DNA of 64,000 nt from Aquibaculum sediminis (GCF_040712085.1 NZ_JBFCVK010000004.1:62001-126000), one strand, 5' to 3'; counted from the first letter of the stretch, positions 44,263 through 53,629 are shown. Numbers and translations are program-made. Notes: a model not told the origin generated them from the letters alone.

Positions 44263-44934
44263 TCACGAACCGGCCTTGTCGGACCCGCCGTCGCCCTTGG
44301 CGCCCTCGCCGCCTTCCGGGGTATCGCTGCGGCGACTGACCACCTCGTCCACCAACCCGAACTCCTTTGCGTCCTCGGCAGACAAGAAGCGGTCACGCTC
44401 CATGGCATCCTCGATGACCTTGATGTCCTGGCCGCAGTGTTCCGCATAGATCTGGTTGAGGCGGGCGCGCACGGCAATGATCTCGCGGGCGTGAATTTCG
44501 ATGTCCGTGGCCTGGCCCTGAAACCCGCCCGAGGGCTGGTGCACCATGATCTTGGAATTGGGCAGGGTGAAACGCTTGCCCTTGGTGCCGGCACAGAGCA
44601 GCAGCGACCCTGCCGACGCGGCCTGGCCGACGCAGACGGTCGAGACGTCGGGCCGGACATACTGCATGGTGTCGTACATCGCCAACCCGGCCGACACCAC
44701 GCCACCGGGCGAATTGATGTAGATGGAGATGTCCTTGGTGGGATTCTCCGATTCCAGGAAGAGCAGCTGCGCGCAGACCAGCGTCGCCACACCGTCGTGG
44801 ATCGGCCCGGTGACGAAGATGATCCGCTCCTTCAGCAGGCGCGAGTAGATGTCATAAGCGCGTTCGCCCCGGTTGGTCTGCTCGACCACCATGGGAACCA
44901 GCGTATTCATGTAGATGTCGTGCGGATCGGTCAT
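44263..44934 (-). CDS. clpP: ATP-dependent Clp protease proteolytic subunit ClpP
   Basis: This 223-residue serine protease has the catalytic triad Ser107 (GQAASAGSLL), His132 (MVHQPSGG) and Asp181 (MERDRFL). The N-terminal part starts at PMVVEQTNRGERAYDIYSRL, the mature end in many ClpPs, so a short propeptide may be removed. The C-terminus has about 20 extra Gly/Asp/Lys-rich residues. It forms the tetradecameric chamber used by ClpX and ClpA. Confidence 0.98.
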   Translation of the reverse strand: MTDPHDIYMNTLVPMVVEQTNRGERAYDIYSRLLKERIIFVTGPIHDGVATLVCAQLLFLESENPTKDISIYINSPGGVVSAGLAMYDTMQYVRPDVSTVCVGQAASAGSLLLCAGTKGKRFTLPNSKIMVHQPSGGFQGQATDIEIHAREIIAVRARLNQIYAEHCGQDIKVIEDAMERDRFLSAEDAKEFGLVDEVVSRRSDTPEGGEGAKGDGGSDKAGS

Positions 44935-45010
44935 CGGCCAGTGGTCCCTTTGGCATGCTTCAGGCCGGCCGGATCCGGGAGGGTCCTCGAGTCAGCCGCG
45001 CAGACTTGCG

Positions 45011-45105
45011 CTGGCCGGAGCGAGGCTCCCCGAAAACGGCCAGGAACGGCGTCGCTGCCGACCTGCCCGGACTGATCTTCCGGGTGGCCGGCAGCGACGC
45101 CGTTC
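45011..45105. repeat. Two adjacent stem-loops between tig and clpP
   Basis: The main element has perfect 17-bp arms: GAACGGCGTCGCTGCCG at 45044-45060 and its exact complement at 45089-45105. An inner 6-bp stem (CCCGGA/TCCGGG) lies in the loop. Next to it, CTGGCCG (45011-45017) pairs with CGGCCAG (45037-45043) around GGAGC-GAG-GCTCC. Together they fill half of the 208-base tig-clpP gap. They could terminate tig transcripts, although only a short T-run (TTTT) follows the main hairpin on the minus strand. They could also be mRNA-stabilising elements or a REP-like repeat. Confidence 0.65.
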
Positions 45106-45142
45106 GATTCGAAGCAGAGTGTGAGGCGCAAGCCCCGAGAGC

Positions 45143-46633
45143 TCAAGCGCCCTTCCCGGAGTCCTCTTCGGCGTCCGCATCAGCCTTGGCCGCAGCCGCA
45201 TCATCGGCCGGCGTATCCGCAGCTGATTCCGGGGCCGATTCCGGGGTCGTTCCCGGAGCCGGAGCGGCAGCCTCTGCAGTGGCTTCGGTCGGCACTTCCG
45301 GCGCGTTGTCGATCGCCTCCAGCTCGGCCATCAGGCCGTCGCGATCGGTCGTGCGCTCGCTCACCTTGGCCTTCTCGAGGATGTGGTCGACGACCTTCTC
45401 CTCGAGCAGCGGGCCGCGCAGGTTCGCCAGGGCGCCCGGGTTCTTCTGATAGAACTCGAAGAGCGCCTGCTCCTGGCCCGGATAGCGGCGCATCTCGCCG
45501 ATCAGCGCCTGCTGCAGCTCCTCCTGGGAGACCTCGATCGCTTCCTGGCGGCCGACCTCGGCCAGCAGCAGGCCGAGACGAACCCGACGCTCGGCGATGG
45601 CGCGATACTCGCGCTTGAGCGTCTCCTCGTCCTTGCCCTTGTCCTCGTCATCGAGACGATCGGCCTTGCGATCCTCTTCGATGCGCTGCCAGATGCCGCC
45701 GAACTCCATGTCCACCAGCTTTTCCGGCACCGGGAAGCTCGCCCGCTCGGCCAGCGCATCGAGCAGCTTGCGCTTGATCAGGCTGCGTGAGGCCTGCTGG
45801 TACTCGTTGGAGAGCGATTCGCGCAGCCGCTCCTTCAACTCGTCCAGCGACTCCTGGCCCAGGCTCTTCGCCAGCTCATCATCGATGGCGGCAGGCACGG
45901 CCTGGTGCACGTCCTTCACCTGAACCTGGAAGACGGCTTCCTTGCCGGCCAGCTTCTCGTTGCCATAGGCGTTGGGGAAGGTGACCCGGACCTCCACGTC
46001 ATCGCCCTTGTTCTTGCCGACGAGTTGCTCCTCGAAGCCGGCAACGAAAGAGTTGGAGCCCAGCTCCAGGTGATGATCTTCGGCTTCCATGCCGGGGAAG
46101 GCCTCGCCGTCCACCGTGCCCTTGAAGTCGACGACCAGCACATCGCCGCTTGCCGCCGGCCGCTCTTCCTCGAGCGGCTTGGTGCTGCGCTGCTGCTGGG
46201 CAAGACGGTCCAGGCCTTCCTGGACCTGCTCGTCGGTGGGCTCCACCACCACGCGTTCCAGCTCGATCTCTTCGAAGGCGATCGGCTCGATCTCGGGCAG
46301 GATCTCCAGCTTGAGATCGTACTCGAGATCCTTGCCCTCCTCGAAGGAGACAACCTCGACGTCGGGCTGGGCCGCCGGGCGCAGGCCGCGCTCATCCAGC
46401 GCCTGCTTGGAGGAGTCCTGCAATGCACTCTGCAGCACCTCGCCCAGAACGGCCTGGCCGAAGCGCTTCTTCACCAGGGAGGTTGGCACCTTGCCCGGCC
46501 GGAAACCGGGGATGCGGACCTCGTCCTTGAGCTTCTCAAGGCGCGCGCCCACCTTCTCGTCGATGTCGGCGGCGCTGATCACGACCTTGTATTCGCGCTT
46601 CAGGCCTTCGGCCAGGGTCTCGGTAACCTGCAT
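45143..46633 (-). CDS. tig: Trigger factor
   Basis: This 496-residue ribosome-associated chaperone and prolyl isomerase has an N-terminal ribosome-binding domain with the signature GFRPGKVP. The FKBP-like domain follows (DVLVVDFKGTVDGEAFPGME) and then a helical C-domain. The protein ends in about 55 low-complexity residues rich in Ala, Pro, Glu and Asp, longer than in E. coli Tig (432 residues). It heads the quality-control block; tRNA-Leu lies upstream on the same strand. Confidence 0.97.
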   Translation of the reverse strand: MQVTETLAEGLKREYKVVISAADIDEKVGARLEKLKDEVRIPGFRPGKVPTSLVKKRFGQAVLGEVLQSALQDSSKQALDERGLRPAAQPDVEVVSFEEGKDLEYDLKLEILPEIEPIAFEEIELERVVVEPTDEQVQEGLDRLAQQQRSTKPLEEERPAASGDVLVVDFKGTVDGEAFPGMEAEDHHLELGSNSFVAGFEEQLVGKNKGDDVEVRVTFPNAYGNEKLAGKEAVFQVQVKDVHQAVPAAIDDELAKSLGQESLDELKERLRESLSNEYQQASRSLIKRKLLDALAERASFPVPEKLVDMEFGGIWQRIEEDRKADRLDDEDKGKDEETLKREYRAIAERRVRLGLLLAEVGRQEAIEVSQEELQQALIGEMRRYPGQEQALFEFYQKNPGALANLRGPLLEEKVVDHILEKAKVSERTTDRDGLMAELEAIDNAPEVPTEATAEAAAPAPGTTPESAPESAADTPADDAAAAKADADAEEDSGKGA

Positions 46634-46732
46634 GAGGGTGGGGCCTCTTTCGTCTGACTAGCTTTGAAATTCACACGCCGAAACGCGCAGCGCTCAGGAA
46701 TACCACGGGGCGAAGCGCAATCCGGTCGGTTC

Positions 46733-46815
46733 TGGTGCGGGCGGAGGGACTCGAACCCCCACGGTTGCCCACTGGTACCTAAAACCAGCGCGTCTACCAG
46801 TTCCGCCACGCCCGC
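46733..46815 (-). tRNA. tRNA-Leu (anticodon UAG)
   Basis: This 83-base class II tRNA has acceptor GCGGGCG paired with CGCCCGC, anticodon arm CTGGT-TTTAGGT-ACCAG (anticodon TAG), a variable arm (GTGGGCAACCGTG region) and T-loop TTCGAGT. The CCA end is encoded. The sequence downstream of its CCA end does not carry the motif found behind the other two tRNAs. Confidence 0.95.
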
Positions 46816-47159
46816 TCCAGCCCCCCGGTTCGCGCCGGCCCGCCCGGTCGCCCATGGCGAACGCAAGTCGGACGCGGAAAGCGAAGGGAACCAGGAGCCA
46901 CCGTCAAGCGATCGTCCTGTGTGTATCCCTGCGCAACCACGCGGGTGGCACGCTTGTGTCGCAGGGCGTGTACGACGAACGGCCGGGGTGAGTCCAGTCT
47001 ATATCGCCGACAGGGGCCGCTTTTCCCGGCAGCGACCCGCGGCTGCCATGCAGTGGGCTCAAGGCCGATGCACTCGAAAGTCGGTTGTGTTGCACCGCAG
47101 CATCCGCAAACCTATCTGCAATGAATGGAAGGCCGCACGCGCTGGAGGAGATGACAGGT
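46816..47159. other. Intergenic region between tRNA-Leu and the fumC unit
   Basis: This 344-base stretch has no convincing gene. It holds an inverted repeat CCCTGCG/CGCAGGG (about 46928-46967) around an inner CCAC/GTGG pair. The rest presumably includes the tRNA-Leu promoter on the minus strand and the promoter of the 87-residue gene on the plus strand. Confidence 0.35.
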
Positions 47160-47423
47160 ATGGCCCAGTATCGCACCAAATACGAACCGCCGGAGATGGA
47201 AGAAGCCCTCGCTGCTGCCGAGGGGCTGTCCCAGGAGCCGGAGGAACAGCTGGAAATCGTCGCCTCGCTGATGGGGCTCGACATCGAGGAGGTGCGCAGC
47301 TGGCATGCCCAGCGCAAGCCGCAGCGGGCCCGCTCGCGCTTCACCCTCACCACCACGCGCAAGGGCGTGCCGCGCAGCGCGCCGGAAGTCGTGGTGCTGA
47401 AGCGGCGGCCACGCGCGGCCTGA
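47160..47423 (+). CDS. Conserved-looking small hypothetical protein upstream of fumC
   Basis: This 87-residue protein has an acidic N-terminal half (MEEALAAAEGLSQEPEEQLE) and a basic C-terminal half (HAQRKPQRARSRF, then VVVLKRRPRAA). The central ASLMGLDIEEVRSWHAQR looks like a helical, possibly helix-turn-helix-like segment, so DNA or RNA binding is conceivable. GGAGGAG lies upstream; the ATG at 47160 has better spacing than the in-frame ATG at 47151. I do not recognise a family. It lies 112 bases before fumC on the same strand. Confidence 0.65.
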   Translation: MAQYRTKYEPPEMEEALAAAEGLSQEPEEQLEIVASLMGLDIEEVRSWHAQRKPQRARSRFTLTTTRKGVPRSAPEVVVLKRRPRAA

Positions 47424-47535
47424 TCGGCTCTGCGGGTGTGTCTGTGGGCGTGCTGTGGGCGTGCACGGGGCGTTGCCGCCGCGCGCCGGCGTGGTACAAG
47501 GGCGCCAGTCCCGCCTGAGCAGCCGGAGGAGCACC

Positions 47536-48945
47536 ATGGCCGACAGCACCGACACGCGCATCGAAAGCGATTCCATGGGTGACATAGCGGTCCCCGCGGA
47601 CCGCTATTGGGGCGCCCAGACCCAACGCTCGTTGCAGAACTTCCGCATCGGCGGGGAACGCATGCCGGCTCCGGTGGTGCGCGCACTCGGCATCCAGAAG
47701 CTGGCGGCCGCGCGCAGCAACATGGCGCTGGGCGTGCTCGACGCCAAGCTGGGCGAGGCCATGTGCCAGGCCGCCCAGGAAGTCGTGGACGGCAAGCTGA
47801 CCGACCACTTTCCGCTGGTGGTCTGGCAGACGGGGTCCGGCACCCAGTCCAACATGAACGCCAACGAGGTGATCGCCGGACGGGCCAACGAGATCCTGAC
47901 CGGTGAGCGCGGTGGCAAGAGCCCGGTCCATCCCAACGATCATTGCAACATGGGGCAGTCGTCGAACGACACCTTCCCCTCGGTGATGCACATCGCCTCG
48001 GTGGAGACCCTGGCCGGGAACACCCTGCCGAAGCTGCGCCGCCTGCACGCCGGGCTGAGCGAGAAGGCCGCGGCCTTTGCCGAGATCATCAAGATCGGCC
48101 GCACCCATCTGATGGACGCGACGCCGCTCACCCTGGGGCAGGAATTCTCCGGCTACGCCAAGCAGGTTGAGTACGGCATCGCCCGCATCGAAGGCACGCT
48201 GGACCGACTCATGGAACTGGCCCAGGGCGGCACGGCCGTTGGCACCGGCCTCAACGCCATGGAAGGTTTTGCCGAAGCCTTCGCCGAGGAAGTGGCGCGG
48301 ATCACCGACCAACCCTTCCGCACGGCCGCCAACAAGTTCGAGGCCCTGGCCGCCCACGACGCGGTGGTGGAAGCCTCCGGTGCACTCAACACCGTCGCCG
48401 TCTCCCTGATGAAAATCGCCAACGACGTGCGCCTGCTGGGCTCCGGCCCGCGCTGCGGTTTCGGCGAGCTGCTGCTGCCCGCCAACGAGCCCGGCTCCTC
48501 GATCATGCCGGGCAAGGTCAATCCGACCCAGGCCGAGGCCATGACCATGGTCTGCGCCCAGGTGATGGGCAATCACACCACCATCACCGTGGCCGGGTCG
48601 AACGGCCACTTCGAGCTCAACGTCTTCAAGCCGGTGATGGTCTACAACCTGGTGCAGTCGGCACGACTGATCGGCGACGCGGCCGAGTCCTTCCTGGACA
48701 ACTGCATCGCGGGAACCGAGGCCAACGAAGAGCGCATCAACACCCTGATGCGCGAGTCGCTGATGCTGGTGACCGCGCTCAATCCCCATATCGGCTACGA
48801 CAATGCCGCCAAGGTGGCCAAGAAGGCCTATACCGAGAACACCACCTTGAAGCAGGCGGCTGTCGAACTGGGTCTGCTCACCGCGGAGCAGTTCGAGGAA
48901 TGGGTGCGTCCCGAAGAGATGATCGGCCCGCGCAAGCGGGGCTGA
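47536..48945 (+). CDS. fumC: Class II fumarate hydratase
   Basis: This 469-residue TCA-cycle enzyme interconverts fumarate and malate. It has TGSGTQSNMNANEV, the His-containing KIGRTHLMDATP loop and the superfamily signature GSSIMPGKVNP, whose mobile serine is the catalytic base candidate. The start at ATG 47536 follows GGAGGA. It is oxygen-stable, without an Fe-S cluster. It is followed after five bases by the ribbon-helix-helix gene. Confidence 0.97.
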   Translation: MADSTDTRIESDSMGDIAVPADRYWGAQTQRSLQNFRIGGERMPAPVVRALGIQKLAAARSNMALGVLDAKLGEAMCQAAQEVVDGKLTDHFPLVVWQTGSGTQSNMNANEVIAGRANEILTGERGGKSPVHPNDHCNMGQSSNDTFPSVMHIASVETLAGNTLPKLRRLHAGLSEKAAAFAEIIKIGRTHLMDATPLTLGQEFSGYAKQVEYGIARIEGTLDRLMELAQGGTAVGTGLNAMEGFAEAFAEEVARITDQPFRTAANKFEALAAHDAVVEASGALNTVAVSLMKIANDVRLLGSGPRCGFGELLLPANEPGSSIMPGKVNPTQAEAMTMVCAQVMGNHTTITVAGSNGHFELNVFKPVMVYNLVQSARLIGDAAESFLDNCIAGTEANEERINTLMRESLMLVTALNPHIGYDNAAKVAKKAYTENTTLKQAAVELGLLTAEQFEEWVRPEEMIGPRKRG

Positions 48946-48950
48946 CACCC

Positions 48951-49217
48951 GTGACCGTGCCCGGCCGGCTGCGCAAACGTTCCGTGACGCTGGCCGGGCA
49001 CCGCACCTCGCTCTCGGTGGAGCAGGTCTTCTGGGATGAGCTCAAGCGCCTTGCCGCCGAGGAAGGACTGTCCCTGCAAGCGCTGATCGCCCGCCTGGAT
49101 CGCGAGCGCGTGGCCGAGGGCGAGACCACCATCGGTCTCTCCGGCGCAATCAGGGTCTACGTGGTGCGCCGTCTGCGCGAGAAGCTGGCGCAGGTGACAC
49201 AGCCGGCAGAGGAGTGA
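48951..49217 (+). CDS. Ribbon-helix-helix domain protein
   Basis: The protein has about 88 residues. RKRSVTLAGHRTSLSVEQVFWDELKRLA is a ribbon-helix-helix fold of the RHH_4 type, with the beta-strand around RTSLSVE. Small RHH proteins near fumC with a DUF4169 partner are common in alphaproteobacteria, but their role is unknown. The start is a GTG, either 48951 or 48957. The 3' end overlaps the convergent AsmA gene by 68 bases. Confidence 0.78.
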   Translation: MTVPGRLRKRSVTLAGHRTSLSVEQVFWDELKRLAAEEGLSLQALIARLDRERVAEGETTIGLSGAIRVYVVRRLREKLAQVTQPAEE

Positions 49218-52200
49218 GCGGCAGCGGTTCGGCTGCGGTTTCCCGGGCTTCCCAGCGCAGATCGAGCGCATCCAACGGCCCGCCGATGCGCAGGCGGCCG
49301 GCGGGCTCGGTTTCGCCAGGCGCGCTCACCTCGATCGTCAGCGCGCTTCGCTGCCGGCGCAGATCCGCCAGCACACCATCGAAGGCCAGGAAGCGCTCTT
49401 CACCGATCAGTGCCAGATCCCCGGCACGGATCACGCCGGCCTCGGCCGTAAGATGTCCGCGCGCCCGACCCTCGCGCGCTTGCAGCGCCTGCAGCAGCCC
49501 CTCCAGCAGCGGCGCTTCACCGCCCTCGGGCACACTGCGCCAGTGGAACGCGCCATCCAGTTGCGCCACGCCTTCCAGACCGGCGACAAGCTGCGCGACG
49601 GAACTGCCACGCGTCGCCAGGTTCAGCGCGAGACCGACACTGCCTGCCGGATCACCGTCACCCCATGAAGTCCCTTGTGCGAGCGCCGCAAGGGGAAGCG
49701 CCGCCCCTTCCAGCTCGAGCACGAGTGCCAGGCGATCCAGACCCGTCCGCGCCAGATGGCCGTTCAGGGAGACGCGACCGGAACCCAGCGAGCCCTGCAG
49801 GTCGCTCAGGCTCAGTCGGCCACCGGCGCGCTCCAGCACCAGTGTCACATTCTCCAGTGCCAGGTGTCCCAGCGACAGGCGCGCGATTCTGAGATCGGCC
49901 GCCAGATCGAAGGCCTGTAGGGCTGCTGGATCGATGGGCCGGCGCGACCAACTGCCGTCGGTGTCGCGCCACAGCCCCGGCGCCGTCAGCGCGGCGGGCA
50001 GCAGGGGCGCCAGCCAGGTGCCGGTCATGGCGCCTGTTTCCAGCGCGAGGTCGAGCCTCGGGCGCGCAGCGCTCCGGCTCCAGGACAGATCCCCCTTCAC
50101 GGCAAGCTCGGCCAGGCTGCCCTGAGCAGACTCCAAGGTCAGTTCCGCCGCGTTGGCGCGCAAATGCCCCTCCAGGTCGAGCGGCCCCGCAGGCAGGGCC
50201 GGAACCTCGGGTGTCAGCAGCCCGGCCAGGCGCAGCCAATCCTCGTGCTGCAGCCGCAGATCGGCCTCCAACCGCGCGGCGGGCGACCAGGCCTGGCTGA
50301 GGTGTCCGTCAAGCTGCAGCGCACCGCCATCGAGGGTCAGGTGGGTGCTGTGCTCCAGGTGGTCCGCGCTGCCAGCAAAGGCGCTTGTCAGCTCCAGGCG
50401 GGCATCGGACTCAGGCAGACTGCCGGCATGGCCGAGCAAGCGGGCAGCGGCAGCGGGTGAGAGATCGTCGACCACCAACTCGCCGGACTCGATCTCCTTC
50501 CCCTCCCCGTCCAGGCTGCTGCGCAGCGACAGGCGCGCCGAGGCCCCCAGCGCCGTCAGATCCAGCGAGAGATCCGCCGCCGCTTCGTCACTGGCCAGGG
50601 AGCCGGCCATCACCACGGCACCCAGCCGATGCAGCAGCGGCGGTGCCCCAAGTGCCAGATCCTCCAGGAAGCGGGCACTGTCGGGGATTTCGGCCTGGAA
50701 CCCGCTGTCCTGCAGGCGTGGGCGCGGTTCCGACAGGCCTTCAAGGCGACCGCTCGCCTGGATCGTCGCGCCCGCCAGGTCGCCAATGCGCAGACCCGCG
50801 AGATCGAGGCTTCCCCCGCGCAAAGCGCCTTCCACCGCCACCGCCTGCGCCCGGCGCCCTTTCAGGGTCAGCCGCTCGGCTGTCAGGTCGAAGTTGGCAT
50901 CGAAGGCATCCAGCCAATCCCGCTGCTGCAGCCAGCGCGGTGCGATGTAGGCGTCCAGGTTGACCTCATCGGCCTGCAGGCGCAGCCCCAGCCCCGGGCG
51001 TGCCCGAGGCGCAAAGGCGAAGCCGCCGGTGATCTGCGTAAAATCGACGTCCAGCGCCAGATCGCTCAGCGTGACGAGTTCCGGACCCGCCTCCAGTCGG
51101 GCGGAAAGCTCAAAGCGACGCAGGCGCTCCGGATCGATGGAGTCCACCGGGACACCGAGCCAGTCCAACCGCGCCCGGAGATTGGTGGAACGCGCCTGCA
51201 CCCTCCCCGTCAGGCCCGGCGCGTCGGTGGCCAGGCGCCAGCGACCGGTAAAGGAGGCGTGGCTCGAACCGGGCAACTGCACCCCGGCTTCGTCCAGTTC
51301 CAGGGTGTCACCGGCAAAGCGGCCGGCAAGGTCCAGCCGGCGCAGGGTTTCTCCACGCCAGCGCAGCCGCTCGATGGCAAGCTTGAAATCGCCCGTCAGC
51401 GCCTCGGGAAGCTGCAGGCGCGGCCAGAGCAACACCTCCGGCCGCAGCAGACCGTCAAGCTCGACCACCCGAGCCGCCAGATCGAGGTCAAGCCGTGGCT
51501 CCAGCCCCGGACGGACCCGCGCCCGTCCTTCCAGCCGAGCCTCCGCAATGCTGAGTGCCAGATCCCCCAGTTCGGCCGCCCGTCCGTCCCAACGGACAGA
51601 CGCCTGCGCCTGCAACGGGCGCGACAAGTCGAAACCGGGCAGCACGCCGAAGGGCAGCACATCGAAAAGCGCACCAGCATCGGCGGCCTGCACCTCCACT
51701 TGCCCGTCGAAGCCAAGCGTCGCACCTGGCAGGAGCCGGCCGACCAGCCGCAAGGCGGTCTCCCCGGCCTCCGGCAGGCCCAGTTCCAACCGCATCGCCT
51801 GACGTTCCTGCCCGTCCGGACGGCCGAGATCGACGTCGAAGCGGACCTCCTCGTCCTGATAGCGCAGACGCCCCTCGGCCGAGAGCGGCCCCGGCAGGCT
51901 TTCAGCCGTCAGTCGGGCATCGATGCTCGAGAGACGCTCCTCCCGACCGGCGCGATGGTCGCGCCAGACCATTTCCGCATCGCGCAACTCCACCGCTTCC
52001 AGGCTCAAGGCCTCGATGAATTGTGCCGAGCGGCCGAGCAGCAGTGTTGCATCCTCGTTGCGCCAGTTGCCGCCGCCGTCGGGCAGACGCTCGAGCAGGA
52101 GCACGGGGCGCACCAGGCGCAGCGACTGCACCTCGACTTGTCCGGAGACCAGCGGCAGGGCGGCGACCCGCATTTCGAGGCGGGCGACCCGCAGCAGTTC

Positions 52201-52437
52201 GGGTTCCGAGCCCTCAGCGCGATTGGCGACCCGCAAGCCCTCGGCCGTGAGCCAGGGCCGCGGCAGCAGGCGCAGGGACAGGGCTCCGTCCACCGCCACC
52301 TCCCGGCCGAGAACCCGGGACAGTTCGGCTTCCAGCCGTGGTTTCGCGGCCTGCCAGTCGATAAAGCCCGGAACCACCGCCACGGCGACGACGGCCAGCA
52401 GCATCAGCGACAGCAGGGTAAGCAGCAGCGCTCTCAA
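49150..52437 (-). CDS. AsmA-family protein (large envelope protein)
   Basis: This 1095-residue protein has one N-terminal membrane helix (about 2-24) followed by the AsmA motif FIDWQAAKPRLEAELSRVLGREVAVDG. It then has a long region of repeated beta-rich, leucine-rich segments and an AsmA_2-like C-domain. AsmA/TamB-like proteins are thought to bridge the envelope and help move phospholipids to the outer membrane. Translation probably begins at TTG 52437, because an internal ATG would cut the membrane helix; no strong ribosome site is seen. It overlaps the RHH gene at its 3' end. Confidence 0.85.
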   Translation of the reverse strand: MRALLLTLLSLMLLAVVAVAVVPGFIDWQAAKPRLEAELSRVLGREVAVDGALSLRLLPRPWLTAEGLRVANRAEGSEPELLRVARLEMRVAALPLVSGQVEVQSLRLVRPVLLLERLPDGGGNWRNEDATLLLGRSAQFIEALSLEAVELRDAEMVWRDHRAGREERLSSIDARLTAESLPGPLSAEGRLRYQDEEVRFDVDLGRPDGQERQAMRLELGLPEAGETALRLVGRLLPGATLGFDGQVEVQAADAGALFDVLPFGVLPGFDLSRPLQAQASVRWDGRAAELGDLALSIAEARLEGRARVRPGLEPRLDLDLAARVVELDGLLRPEVLLWPRLQLPEALTGDFKLAIERLRWRGETLRRLDLAGRFAGDTLELDEAGVQLPGSSHASFTGRWRLATDAPGLTGRVQARSTNLRARLDWLGVPVDSIDPERLRRFELSARLEAGPELVTLSDLALDVDFTQITGGFAFAPRARPGLGLRLQADEVNLDAYIAPRWLQQRDWLDAFDANFDLTAERLTLKGRRAQAVAVEGALRGGSLDLAGLRIGDLAGATIQASGRLEGLSEPRPRLQDSGFQAEIPDSARFLEDLALGAPPLLHRLGAVVMAGSLASDEAAADLSLDLTALGASARLSLRSSLDGEGKEIESGELVVDDLSPAAAARLLGHAGSLPESDARLELTSAFAGSADHLEHSTHLTLDGGALQLDGHLSQAWSPAARLEADLRLQHEDWLRLAGLLTPEVPALPAGPLDLEGHLRANAAELTLESAQGSLAELAVKGDLSWSRSAARPRLDLALETGAMTGTWLAPLLPAALTAPGLWRDTDGSWSRRPIDPAALQAFDLAADLRIARLSLGHLALENVTLVLERAGGRLSLSDLQGSLGSGRVSLNGHLARTGLDRLALVLELEGAALPLAALAQGTSWGDGDPAGSVGLALNLATRGSSVAQLVAGLEGVAQLDGAFHWRSVPEGGEAPLLEGLLQALQAREGRARGHLTAEAGVIRAGDLALIGEERFLAFDGVLADLRRQRSALTIEVSAPGETEPAGRLRIGGPLDALDLRWEARETAAEPLPLTPLPAVSPAPASRADGAPRRP

Positions 52438-52653
52438 GGTTGATACCCCGGATGCCGGTTTTGCAAGGCACCCTCTTCAACGAAAAACCGGGTTGGAACG
52501 GCCGCAGCCTAAGGTCTCTGTTGCAGTTTCGCAACGAAGCGTGGCAAGGCTATCGCAAGATCTCCCGCGGTTTAGCACCTGGCGTGACATTGAGGCCGCA
52601 GCCGCAAGCGGTGTGTCTGCTGCGGTGCAGAAGTGGAAGGCAGGCAGAAGCCG

Positions 52654-52875
52654 ATGGCGGAAATCATCAATCTGCGCCGGGCCCGCAAGGGCAAGCAGCG
52701 CGCCGAGGCGACCGCGAGGGCCGCCCAACAGCGCAGCCAGTTCGGCCGCAGCAAGCAAGAACGCGCCACGGAGGACAGCCGTCGGCAGAAGGAAGAGGCT
52801 CGACTGGAGGGCCACCGCCTGGAGCGGAACGCAGCGCCTAACGCCAGTGAAGCAGGCGACGCTCCAGAAGAGTGA
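52654..52875 (+). CDS. DUF4169-family small protein
   Basis: This 73-residue, very basic and helical protein starts MAEIINLRRARKGKQRAEAT. It contains RSQFGRSKQERATEDSRRQ and GHRLE, which match DUF4169. The family is restricted mainly to alphaproteobacteria and usually lies beside fumC and an RHH gene; here the AsmA gene separates them. Function is unknown. A GTG at 52633 would add seven residues. The 3' end overlaps the convergent permease gene by 38 bases. Confidence 0.8.
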   Translation: MAEIINLRRARKGKQRAEATARAAQQRSQFGRSKQERATEDSRRQKEEARLEGHRLERNAAPNASEAGDAPEE

Positions 52876-53629
52876 TGCCGGTGCCGGCAAGCAAACCGAG
52901 GATCGAGAGGCAGACCACGCCGCCCAGCAGGCGGTCGGTCATCATCAGGTGGCCGGCCGAGATGATGAAAGCGCCCAGCCCGTACTCCGCCCCGATCATC
53001 TCCGCCGCCACCACCAGGATAAGCGCCAGAGAGACCGTGATGCGGAAACCGGCCACGATGGTGGCCATGGCGCCCGGCAGGACCACCTTCCAGACGATGG
53101 CCCAGTAAGGCAAACCGAAGGACTGGGCCATGCGCACAAGGTTGCGCGGCACCGTGTCCACGCCGGAATAGGCTGCAACCACGGTCGGAAAGAAGACGCC
53201 CATGCCGATGGTCACCAGCTTGGAGGCCTCGCCGATGCCGAACCAGAGGATGAACAACGGCAGCAGCGCGATCTTCGGGATGGGAAAGAAGGCGGAGACC
53301 AGCGGCAGCCCGACCGAGCGTGCCAGCGTGAAGAGCCCCATAGCCAGGCCCAGCGCCAACCCGGCCAGCGTGCCCAGCACCCAGCCCATCCCGATGCGTT
53401 GCAGGGAAGCCGTCAGGTGAATCCAGAGATTCCCGCTGACCGCTTCGGCGCGCAGCGCCTCAAAGATGGCCAGCGGGCTGGGCAGGAACAGCGGACTGAC
53501 CCAGCCGCGGCTGCCGGCCAGCTGCCAGATCCCCAGCACCAGGGCGAAGAAGACCAGCGCCGTCCAGCGCTTGCGCCCCGGCGCGAAGCCGCCGCCGCGA
53601 AACTTCAGTTCGCGCACCGCCTCAGCCAT
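52838..53629 (-). CDS. ABC transporter permease (SsuC/TauC/NitT type)
   Basis: This 263-residue inner-membrane permease has about six membrane spans and the EAA loop NLVRMAQSFGLPYWAIVWKV. It is of the nitrate/sulfonate/taurine class. It overlaps the ATPase gene by eight bases and completes a three-gene importer. No substrate-processing enzyme is adjacent, so the solute is unknown. Confidence 0.9.
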   Translation of the reverse strand: MAEAVRELKFRGGGFAPGRKRWTALVFFALVLGIWQLAGSRGWVSPLFLPSPLAIFEALRAEAVSGNLWIHLTASLQRIGMGWVLGTLAGLALGLAMGLFTLARSVGLPLVSAFFPIPKIALLPLFILWFGIGEASKLVTIGMGVFFPTVVAAYSGVDTVPRNLVRMAQSFGLPYWAIVWKVVLPGAMATIVAGFRITVSLALILVVAAEMIGAEYGLGAFIISAGHLMMTDRLLGGVVCLSILGLLAGTGITLLERRLLHWR

